Of a stretch of DNA of 64,000 bases, positions 41,844 through 51,185 are shown piece by piece; within the stretch, counting starts at the first letter, position 1, and each line of letters begins with the position of its first letter. The stretch comes from Heloderma charlesbogerti (taxonomy: Eukaryota > Chordata > Lepidosauria > Squamata > Helodermatidae). A model generated the notes under the pieces. That model searched no databases, was not told the DNA's origin, and was given only the letters and a program-made list of their open reading frames with translations. Made by a program: the position numbers and the translations under genes. The stretch is taken from assembly GCA_026122225.1 (NCBI GenBank), contig JANEZZ010002660.1, positions 715,280-779,279 on the forward strand. Reading direction: 5' to 3'.

Positions 41844-42753
41844 TAGGGATGTCAGAGAATTCCGCCACGGATATCGGTGAGGCCGAATGCCAGTTCATTC
41901 AGCCCCCTGAACTCCGTGGTGGAATGGCCTGCCACCCCTTCGCCCCCCTGCGGATCCCCCCCGGGACGGGACTTACCTGTGGCGGATCTTCCGGGCGGCG
42001 GCGGCTCCAACGGCGGCTTCGGCGGCGGTGGCTGGTCTTCCGACCGGCTGCCGCCGCCGCCATTTCCAGACTTGTAAAAAAAAAAAAGACGTGATAGGCT
42101 ACGTAAAGATTTACGTAGCCTATCATGGCTGGGTGGGTTTAAGAAAAACAACAACTGCGTACGCAAATGGCGGCGGCTACGGTCGCCGCCATTTGCGTTC
42201 CTTATTTTTGCCATCTTAATCTACGTAAATATTTACGTAGACTATGACAGCAAAAATAAAGGGGAACACAAATAGCGTAGCAGACGCTATTTACGTCCCT
42301 TTTTGATTCGCCATTTTAGCCTACGTAAAGATTTACGTAGGCTAAAACGGTGAATCAAAAAGGGACACAAATAGCGCCCGCTACGCTGTTTGCGTTCCCC
42401 TTTATTTTTGCCGTCATAGTCTATGTAAATATTTACGTAGATTAAGATGGCAAAAATAAGGAACGCAAATGGCGGCGGCCGTAGCCACCGCCATATGCGT
42501 ACACGGTTTTGTTTTGTTTTTTTTACCCAGAGCCCTCCGCGGCCGGAAATCCAGCTGCGGACGGCTCTGGCCTGGCTGGGCCTGGCTGGCTGCTCCGTGG
42601 AGCTGCCACGGAGCACAGCCGGCCGCGGTGGATTCCGGGGGGGAGGAACAGAGCACCTCCCCCCCCGGCGAGGATTCCGGGGGAAGGGACGGAATGCCTC
42701 CCCCCCACCATCAACATAATCCGTGAAAGGTACGTGACTTTCATACATCCCTA
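41844..42753 (-). mobile_element. hAT-like palindromic MITE, copy D (910 bp)
   Basis: On the + strand it starts TAGGGATGTCAGAGAATTCC and ends TTTCATACATCCCTA, so it is inverted relative to A, B and C. It has an exact 8-bp target duplication AAGACCAT at 41836-41843 and 42754-42761. Hairpin cores start at 42100, 42222, 42322 and 42422. Near-identical ends and the same length as copy A indicate a recent common source. Confidence 0.93.
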
Positions 42754-42769
42754 AAGACCATTGAATCAG

Positions 42770-43390
42770 AAAGACAGGCACTAAAACATGGGAAAAAAAT
42801 AAAGCCATGGGATGCTAGCTCAGCATTAAGCACTGGATTAATATCTCTAGGCAACCGCCATGAGAATAGGGCTCTCTATGACCCCACTGCTGTTTTACTG
42901 GTGTAAGCACAGCAATATCCAGCTCTGTAAATCTACCGGAATGTCCGCCTGCCTATCACTATTGGTAGCAGGGATATTGCAAAACAAAAACAAAAACAAA
43001 CCCTAGTGATCACCCCACCCCAGAGAGGGTATTTTTGAGAATACCATACTGATCATTCAAAAAGCCTCAAAGGGCATTTTCTGCGTGATGGATGTGCGTT
43101 TGAATTTGTCAGAATTTGCCCCCATTCCTCCATCCCTGCTACCTTCTCTCCCTTGAGAACAGTTTAGCATGTGGCAAAGCACTGCAGTGGACCCATCGAG
43201 CCTCTCCCGGATGGCAACGGATGTGTGGACAGTCATTTCCTGAGAGGGCTAATTGGATTTGCAGAGGTGGGATGCAAGCCCTAGCTGGAGGAAGGGCTTG
43301 CTTGAGCGGGGCGTAACTGCCGTGGATAGGGGCCACGCTATGTCAAGCAGTGGTGCTTACAAAACTGAGCATTGGCCATAGTTTTGAGCA
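42770..43390. other. Intergenic stretch, unassigned
   Basis: No exon or nameable element seen. Confidence 0.4.
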
Positions 43391-43394
43391 CTTT

Positions 43395-43452
43395 TACTAG
43401 GGAGTAAATCCCGATGAACTCAATTGGGTTTACTTCCGAGTGATCCTACTTA
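43395..43452. repeat. Short palindromic repeat ('AACTTACTCCCAGG' family)
   Basis: TAGGGAGTAAATCCCGATGA then CAATTGGGTTTACTTCCGAG. Confidence 0.55.
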
Positions 43453-43684
43453 GGGTTTATTATTTCCCGCCTTTCTTCCATGGGACTCAAGGTGATGTAC
43501 ATTGGCAGGGCCAGCTTCAGGTTGTGGAGGGCCCTTGGGCAAGACACCCTCCGTGGGCCTCCTCCTTCACTGAGTCTCCCTTCTCACCACCATCGCCACC
43601 AGCTGCTCTTGCCCCATCTGCCTTTTTCTCATCTTGGCTACTACTTGCCTGCTTGACAGGCAAAGAGCCAGGAAGCAAGTAGGC

Positions 43685-43950
43685 CTGTGTTTCTAATGTT
43701 CAACAACCTCTGTTCTTAGTCTTGAACTGGTTTCATATACCACCAGGTAGCTGACGTGTTTGAAGAGCGAGCATTCTGGTGTGTTGCAGGGCCCCTGGGC
43801 AAATTTTAACCTGAAGAATGGAGACAGAGAACCCTTCCAGGTTATGCTGATTGCATCACAAATGTCTTCTGAGCACCATGTAAGAGTCACAGCATCCTCC
43901 AGGTGGTCTATTGCAACTTTTAAAAGAGACAAACACTCCCGCACTCCTCA
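43685..43950 (-). repeat. Dispersed/inverted repeat, right copy
   Basis: Reverse complement of 41303-41545 plus 40470-40506. It retains the site TCTATTGCAACTTTTAAAAG that is disrupted in the left copy by the palindromic MITE. Confidence 0.88.
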
Positions 43951-44124
43951 CCACCACCAATGCCTGAACCAAAGTGAGAGCAGGTGAACAAGTGGGTTGG
44001 AATGGTGAAGAGGGGCAGCAATTCCAAAGTGCTCTTGTCAGTGGGCCCCTGTTGGGGTGTGGGCCCTTGGCAGGTGCCCAGCCATGCCTGCCCTTGACAC
44101 TGTTCCTCTGCATGGGCTTCCCAA

Positions 44125-44182
44125 GTGTCTCCCATCTCAGCACTGGTCAGTCCTAGACTTGCTTAGCTTCAGCAGTGTTCCT
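44125..44182 (-). repeat. 5S rRNA-derived fragment
   Basis: GTCTCCCATCTCAGCACTGG ... GACTTGCTTAGCTTCAGCAG is a degraded reverse complement of the 5S internal promoter region. Confidence 0.55.
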
Positions 44183-44239
44183 GGGTTGTATGTCTTCAGA
44201 CCATACCCTTTGGACCGTGCATCAATATCCAAGCACCCT

Positions 44240-45846
44240 ATCAGCAATAAGCATCATGATGCCACAATGTGGTAAGAATAAAAGAACAAACTCAGCAGCT
44301 CATCTGCCCTTTAAAAACTGACCTCTAGGCTACACTGTCCACTCAACCACAGGGAAAAGCTTTCAAAGGTGTTTTTAAAATGGCCTGACCCTCTGGCAAA
44401 ATACAAGGAGGGGAGTGGCTGGGTGGATCTTTGGGAGGAAATTGCCCAACTTACTGCTGACATGTGGCCACTGTCAAAAGCAGCAGCGCCACATTTCCTC
44501 CTCCTCCTCCTTTCCCTGAAACATCCCATAATATAAAATGCCTGGTATGATGTCAGCACATTCTGAATTTCCCCATCCCTACATGCAACAGCTGGTGAAA
44601 TGGGGGGTGGGAGGAACCTCAACAACATCCCCTTGGGTCATGCCCTTTGCCCTGCGCAATGGGATAGAGAGAGGAGAAGCAAGAGCCGCAGGGCTTCTGC
44701 CTTCAGTACTGGCCACAAGTCAAGTCACAACGTGTATTTCTGGGCTGGGTGGGTATGTAGTAAAGTGGTCCTTAAATGATTAACTCCGGGACTTCCACTG
44801 TTAATAGACGTAGGCTGCAATCCTAGACACATTTACTTGGGAGGAAGTCCCAGTGGACTCAATGGGACGTACGTCTGAGTAGACATGCACGGGATAGCTC
44901 TGTTCCTTTATTTAATATATCAAGGCCACAGAATTCCATTGTTCCTATTATTTTAGAGCAGAGCATGCCCAGCCCTGACTGCAGGTGCAGGATTACACAT
45001 TTGCTGACCAGGCAGTAATTACATAATTGTGTTCAACTGGTACAAAATGATACAAAATGGATTTTTTCAGTCAGTCTATTTATTTTCATATTTTTAATAT
45101 CGTACCTATACATATTATTAAGTTAAAAAATAAGAAAATACTGCACATCGCTGATATATATCTCTTAGCACCTTTCCATTTCCTAAACAGTAAATTTCGC
45201 CCACCCTGAAAGTTTGGATTAGAAAAGGCAGGGGATGGCTGCACTGGGATACGGCACCATGCCGAGCCCAGTAACAGCTGGTCGGCCCAAAGATAATTTT
45301 TGAATCCCCCAGTTCTAAAGTTCAAAGCTATCATCAATAGGGGGTAATGTTGACCAGCAATTAGAAACACAAAGCCAACTGAGCAGAGAACGGCCTCTCC
45401 TTTAGGATACAGCTGGTGCTAAATAATTGAAAATAATTGTTTGTTGTTCTAGTGATGATGATGTTGATGCAATCTTTTTGTAATGGTTAATGGCATCTGG
45501 AGCTCTCCAAACTAGGACTTTCATAATCAGGATGTCAGATGACTGAGAAAAGGTCAGGAACGGAAAGCAGCATCATGCAACTGCTCATGGCTATTACTGA
45601 TGGATCAGTGGCTTTTCATCTAGTTGTGAATCATATATTGGGTTGGGCTGGTGCCAGGAGCAGCTGCAAACATTTTGCCAGCCTGTTGTGAATGGCCAGC
45701 CATGCTGATCCTGCATTCTCCCCTTGCACTTGGAGCTGCAAGTCAGTTCCAGTCCAAACCAAGCCTGGGTGAACTCAACTCTCTCTAGGTCCAGTCCCAC
45801 GGCAGCAAACAGAAGCCTACACACTTGGCAAGGTTTCCATTCAGGT
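44240..45846. other. Intergenic stretch, mostly unassigned
   Basis: It contains one member of the short palindromic 'AACTTACTCCCAGG' family at 44815-44895 (GGAGGAAGTCCCAGTGGACT ... ACGTACGTCTGAGTAGACAT). Otherwise nothing supportable. Confidence 0.45.
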
Positions 45847-45856
45847 ATAAAGAGGA

Positions 45857-46918
45857 TTGTGGATCACAACAAACTGTGGCAAATTCTTAAAGTGATGGGA
45901 ATACCAGACCACCTTACCTGTCTCCTGAGAAACCTGTACGAAGGTCAAGAAGCAACAGTAAGAACCAGACATGGAACAACCGAGTGGTTCAAAATGGGGA
46001 AAGGAGTACGACAAGGCTGCATATTGTCACCCTGCTTATTTAACTTATATGCAAAGTACATCATGAGAAACGCCGGGCTGGATGAATCACAAGTCGGAAT
46101 TAAGATTGCCGGGAGAATTATCAACAACCTCCGATATGCAGACGATACCACCCTAATGGCAGAAAGCGAAGAGGATCTCAAGAGCCTCTTGTTGAGGGTG
46201 AAAGAGGAGAGTGCAAAAGCTGGTTTGAAACTCAACATTAAAAAAACTAAGATCATGGCATCTGGCCCCATCACTTCCTGGCACATAGAAGGGGAAGAAA
46301 TGGAAGCAGTGACAGATTTTACTTTCTTGGGCTCCAAGATCACCGCAGACGGTGACCGTAGCCATGAAATTAAAAGACGCTTGCTCCTTGGGAGGAAAGC
46401 TATGGCCAACCTAGACAGCATAGTAAGAAGCAGAGACGTCACCTTGCCGACAAAGGTCCGTCTAATCAAAGCTATGGTTTTCCCAGTAGTAATGTATGGC
46501 TGTGAGAGCTGGACTATAAGGAAGGCTGAGCGCCGAAGAATGGATGCTTTTGAACTGTGGTGCTGTTTCCCCTGGAAAACAGTCTTTACGAGTCCCCTGG
46601 ACTGCAAGGAGGTCACATCAGTCAATCCTAAAGGAAATCAACCCTGAGTGCTCACTGGAAGGACAGATACTGAAACTGAAGCTCAAATATTTTGGCCACC
46701 TAATGTGAAGAGAAAACTCCCTGGAAAAGACCTTGATGCTTGGAAAGATTGAAGGCAAAAGGAGAAGGGGATGGCAGAGGATGAGATGGCTAGATAGCAT
46801 CACGGATGCAATGAATATGAACTTGAGCACGCTCCGGGAGAGAGCGCAGGACAGGAAGGCCTGGCGTGCTATGGTCCATGGGGTCACGAAGAGTCAGACA
46901 CGACTGAACAACAACAAC
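45857..46918 (+). mobile_element. RTE-BovB LINE, 5'-truncated copy
   Basis: The frame is open from before 45857 and reads reverse transcriptase: MGKGVRQGCILSPCLFNLY, YADD, KKTKIMASGPITSW, FLGSKITADGDRSHEIKRR and MYGCESWTIRKAERRRMDAF, to a stop after 46644. It then runs to the BovB 3' end GTCACGAAGAGTCAGACACG and a CAACAACAAC tail. ATAAAGA(G/A)GAT flanks both ends (45847 and 46919). A small rearrangement near 46560 disrupts the WRRLLR segment. Confidence 0.95.
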
Positions 46919-47241
46919 ATAAAGAAGATCCCAACAAGTGCAGAGATTATCTGGGGTTGGATCCAGATGTAGTCATTCTTAGAGCAGACCCACTGAAATA
47001 AATGGAGCTCAAGTTAATCATTAATGCCTATTGATTTCAATGGCTCTACTCAAATAATGAGTAGGGGGTGCCTTCTCAAGCAATTCACTGCAAGTTGGCT
47101 GCATTTGGAGGTCATTCAGGGCACGTGACGTTGTGGCCATCATGCAGCCATCCCAGAGATTGTCTCAGAAAAAAGTTTTTCAGAGACTACTTTTAGTCTG
47201 ATAGTTTTCCTTAATGCGTCTTGCCTGTGCTTCTGTTGCAG

Positions 47242-47468
47242 TGTCTTCCAGCCCTCTGCATTTACATCGGCCTGGTAGCCCTGCCCAGGGGAGTGACGTT
47301 TGCCTGCCCATGACCTCACTGACCCCCATCAAGGGGTGTTCCCCCAGTGTTTCCCTTCCCTGTGTTTCCCCGATGTTTCTGCCATTTTGCAGCTGGCCCT
47401 TCAGGAATCTTGAGCTGGTATTCACTTTGCCTACCACTAACCTCTGGCAGCCATCCCCGCCCCTGAAG
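47242..47468 (+). other. Candidate orphan exon (weak)
   Basis: A strong acceptor (CCTGTGCTTCTGTTGCAG) and a GTACAG donor bound 227 bp. Apart from two leading bases this is one open frame of 75 codons, Ser/Pro-rich (SSSPLHLHRPGSPAQ). No homology recognised and no neighbouring gene supports it. Confidence 0.2.
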
Positions 47469-47614
47469 GTACAGGTGTGCTCTCCTCAGCAGCCTCTACC
47501 TCTAAATCCCCTTAAAAGTGCAACATCGAAATAGCACATTTCTGCTCCATCATGAACGCGAAGTAAGCACTCCAGTTTCACCAACCACAGCCACTGGGGG
47601 GGGGGGGAGTGGAG

Positions 47615-48060
47615 CCTGGTTTCAGTCTTTAACATCCCCCCCTTCTGTGCATATTTGGTCAGAAGTAAGAAATAACTCTCACTCCCCTGCCATGAAAGAG
47701 TTAAGGGCTAACTGTAGTAACTCACCCTAAAGCGCTCTTTCGCTTTGCTCTTTCGCTTCTCCTTCGCTCTCTTAAATCCTGATTGTGAAGTTGTGCTTCT
47801 TTGGTGTTCTGTAGTTTCTCCGTTCCGTAAAATTTCTATGTTATGTAAAATCACTTCATTGCTTGATCGCTTGCCTTCCCGTTGCAGGGGGGAGGAGAAA
47901 GGGAGAAAGAGAGTGGGTGGAAGCAGTAGGCAAAAGTGCACACATGGGGAAAAATGGGGAGAGGAACAGTAACTCCACAGCAGGTTGCTGGGATGCCGGG
48001 AAATTGGGGTAGGGGAGAGCTAGAAATGGGAATATTGCAATCCTATGCATCTCTACTCCT
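47615..48060. repeat. Inverted repeat, left arm
   Basis: It is the approximate reverse complement of 48371-48724: the blocks TTTCAGTCTTTAACATCCCC, AGAAGTAAGAAATAA and AGTAGGCAAAAGTGCACACA and the splice-like GTTGCAGG pair across a 310-bp spacer. The family is unknown. Confidence 0.75.
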
Positions 48061-48304
48061 GTCCTGTAAGTGCATTTAGAATTGCAGCCAACATCTCCCA
48101 CAGGAGTCCTGAGAAACAGGAAGAGGAACATATAATAATAATGAGGAGGAGGAGGAGAAGGATCCCTTCCTAAATGGGCAAGTTGAAATCGAATTTGAAG
48201 ACTGAATTTGAAGGAGACAGCTGGGATGCAGTGAAATAAGGGAGGAGTGGGGGAGCTCTGGAGGACTGGGTTCACAAAGAAGTCTTCAAATTCTCCCCTG
48301 GAAG

Positions 48305-48400
48305 ATTTCAGCTGCAATTCTAAACCCAGTTAAAGAGGAGGAAGCCCCATTGAACCCAATGGGGCTTGCTTCTGAGTAGAGATGCATAGGGTTGCAATGT
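48305..48400. repeat. Short palindromic repeat ('AACTTACTCCCAGG' family)
   Basis: GCTGCAATTCTAAACCCAG ... GCCCCATTGAACCCAATGGG ... TTCTGAGTAGAGATGCATAG. A clear dyad centred near 48355. Its right end coincides with the start of the inverted-repeat right arm. Confidence 0.7.
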
Positions 48401-48724
48401 TTCCCTTTTCTAACTCCCCCCACCCCAATTTCCTGGCATCCCAGCAATCTGCTGTGGAGTTAATGCTCCCCATCCTGTTTTCCCCCCTGTGTGCATTTTT
48501 GCCTACTGTTTCTACACACCCCTTTCTCCCTTTCTCCTTCCCCCTGCTGGCAAAGAGAAGGCAAAATCATTACTGCGATTTTACATACATCAAAGAAGCA
48601 CAAGGGAGAACCGAAAGAGTGCTTAGCCTTTAACCCTTTCACTGCGGGGGAGTGAGATTTATTTCTTACTTCTGAGTACGTATGCACAGAAGGGGTGGGG
48701 GATGTTAAAGATTGAAAGCAGGCT
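48371..48724. repeat. Inverted repeat, right arm
   Basis: Pairs with 47615-48060. See the left arm. Confidence 0.75.
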
Positions 48725-49344
48725 ACCAAAAGTGATTTGAGTAATTGAGCATCCCCACTAATGCGGTAATGTCAGGGGTCGCTGCGCATTTAGTCCTGCG
48801 CTATTGCGCTATTGTGTTTTTAGAAGGAAAGGGTTTTTAAAAATTGGGTGGGGAGGGTCAGGCATAGGTTGGGGAGGCTGGGGGCACCAACACACACACA
48901 CTGGCCAGAGAAAGCAGAAGGGCGGAACAAAGTGGGAGTGGGAGGGTGGGAACAGGCTCTTTAAATGATTACATGTCATGGACGAGACTCCACCCAGTAG
49001 CCACCCAAACAATTCGCAGTAAACTGCATCTGACCTGCCCAGAGCCGAAGGCTGGCTTTGGGATAATCTGGGTTTTCAACCCTTGTGTGTCCCCAGACGG
49101 AGCAGATTCGACTCCACAATAAAACCACAACAAAATGGAGAGCAAAGGAAACCCGTCGCCATGGAGATCCCCCCCTGGATTGAACTTTTGGGTAATTGAC
49201 CTTTATGTTTTATTGATTTGAATAGGCAATTTGTTCATCTTTGGAACAACAACAACAGCAACAAACTGCCTATTCAGTTTAAACATACATGCCAATTAAC
49301 CAAATAATTTCTGTACTTTTAGGGGGATTCTATATATATACTCA

Positions 49345-49500
49345 GTGGAGGCTGGTGACTGTGATTTCAGTGGGCTGTGAATCCACTCCGGGTTTCAGTC
49401 AAAGCCAGCCAGAACTCTAAAGGAAGTATTCAAGGTGCTGAACCCTAGCCCAAAATAGTTTCATCACCTTGTAGAGCTCCTTTAGAATCCTGTCTCGTTC
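49345..49500. repeat. MITE half (CAGTGGAGGCTGGTG family)
   Basis: CTCAGTGGAGGCTGGTGACT ... GGGTTTCAGTCAAAGCCAGC. Left part of the family seen at 57405-57765 and 58985-59125. Confidence 0.65.
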
Positions 49501-51048
49501 TTGAAAATACTTTCTATTCTATTTTTTTATCTTTATAAATGAAATAAACTGTACCAACAACCTAGTCATTATCTACAGTTTCCAACAATGCAGTATTCTT
49601 AGGAGGACACAGCAATAACGAGAAAGAAAAGAAAAAAAGAACAGAAGAAGGAAGAAGAAAGCAAGAAAGATAATGAAAAAAATATTTAAAAGTTACTTAA
49701 AAGGATTAAATTTAAACTGCATTACACACAAACTTGCTACTACAATTCTACTTAAAAGCTATACCTATAACACTGCCAATATTACAATTCAGTACAGCAT
49801 AGATAATCAACCTTACATTTCAATATCATATCTTCAGTCTTATAGCAAGGGAGCAAGCCTACAATTCATTTCCAATAACCATATATTGCCCTTCAGTTAA
49901 CATATAATAGTAAAGCTTAACAATTTAACCAGCCAAAATATTACTAATCAAAGTCTCATAATAATGATAGTAATAATAATAAAAAGGAAGAAAATTAAAA
50001 AGGATAAGTAATAATAATAATAACTTTATGCCCTCTATATTTTAGATAGTGACATTTCTAAATCTATATATGAATGTATACATATCTACACACACACAAA
50101 CAGGAATTTTATTATACAGTATATCATGTCTAATGTAAAAACAGAGGAAGTAAGAAAGAAAGAGGGGAAAAAGAGGATATATGTAAACAATCCTATGGAC
50201 TGGCGTACTGCCCGGACCTTATAACCCAAATAAATTCGGAAAAGAATAATAATTGAAAAGTTCCCAGCTCATGAGGCTGGGGAAGATGTCTCCCATGCCT
50301 TACTCAGAACGCCAGCTAGCCATGCCTCCGCCATTTCATGATTTTAAAACTTTTTCATCTGGCCTTCAAAAAGAATGCAAAATATAGCAGGATATTTGAT
50401 ATGATATTGCAGATTCATTTGTCTTGCCTGATTTCTCACCTTGGTAAATTGCTTTCTTTTGTCAGCGATTTCTTTAGTGTAATCTGGAAATAACATAACT
50501 TTGTCTCATGTCGGCCCCCCCAAAAGTTCTCCCACTTCCCTTGCCAAGCGCAAAATATGATTTTTTGTGGAAACTCTTGCAAATTGAACTATAACAGTAT
50601 AAGGCAGTCCCTTTGGTGCCACGGACTGGACCTGGAACATGGTATGCATGCTCAATATCAAGTAAATAATGAGATGGCAGAGCGAGTAGCTCATGCAGAA
50701 ATTTATCCAAGAATTTAAATGGACTTATATCAGCAGGCAGATCTTTGATACCAATGATACGCAGATTCCCTCTATGAGTATATGCCTCCAGTTGGGAAAT
50801 TCTCACAGACAGGATATTATGGGAGACATGCATAGTGGTCTCTTGCGCAGACACCTGGTCTTGGAGAGCGTTAACTTTCAATTCCATCTTTTGCAAAGAA
50901 CTATTAATTAAATCCACAGCCCCTTGAAGGTTAGTAATAGAATCTTGGATTGTATCCAGCCTCTTAGCCTGTTCTGTTAATTGAGAAGACAAAGTTTTTA
51001 TGAGAGCCAGCAACTCCTGTACATCTCCGGCATCTCTAGAAACCTTTA
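49501..51048 (-). mobile_element. ORF1-only L1 derivative (HAL1-like)
   Basis: The minus strand begins with an L1 ORF1 (about 51013 down to 50344). It passes directly into an AT-rich 3' region ending at 49501, with no endonuclease or reverse transcriptase sequence. The same 3' region recurs at 36462-36990. This is the layout of half-L1 elements known from mammals. A deletion in a single L1 copy is the alternative. Confidence 0.65.
50344..51013 (-). pseudogene. L1 ORF1-like RNA-binding protein, frameshifted
   Basis: The first frame (start 51013) runs 179 residues. It opens with a coiled-coil-like heptad region (LIKTLSSQLTEQAKRLDTIQ ... NSSLQKMELKVNALQDQV). A Transposase_22-type RRM core follows (RGNLRIIGIKDLPAD, IEHAYHVPG). 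The frame is lost at a run of seven C at 50515-50521. The C-terminal domain continues in the next frame (DYTKEIADKRKQF, then YPAIFCILFEGQMKKF) to a stop at 50344-50346. L1 ORF1p is a nucleic-acid chaperone; this copy is broken. Confidence 0.8.
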
Positions 51049-51049
51049 T

Positions 51050-51172
51050 TGTATTTATTTATTTATTTCATTTCTATACTGCCCAATAGCCGAAGCTCTC
51101 TGGGCGGTTCACAAAAATTAAAACCAAACAACACACAATAAAACAATTTAAAATATATAGAACATTAAAACC
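51050..51172 (-). mobile_element. L2 LINE 3' tail, left part of a split copy
   Basis: TATTTATTTATTTCATTTC then CTGCCCAATAGCCGAAGCTC and the AT-rich end. It is separated from the rest of the L2 (54428 onward) by the BovB insertion. Confidence 0.85.
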
Positions 51173-51185
51173 ACAATATAACAAT
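51173..51185. repeat. BovB target-site duplication, left copy
   Basis: ACAATATAACAAT is repeated exactly at 54415-54427, bracketing the BovB element. Confidence 0.9.
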
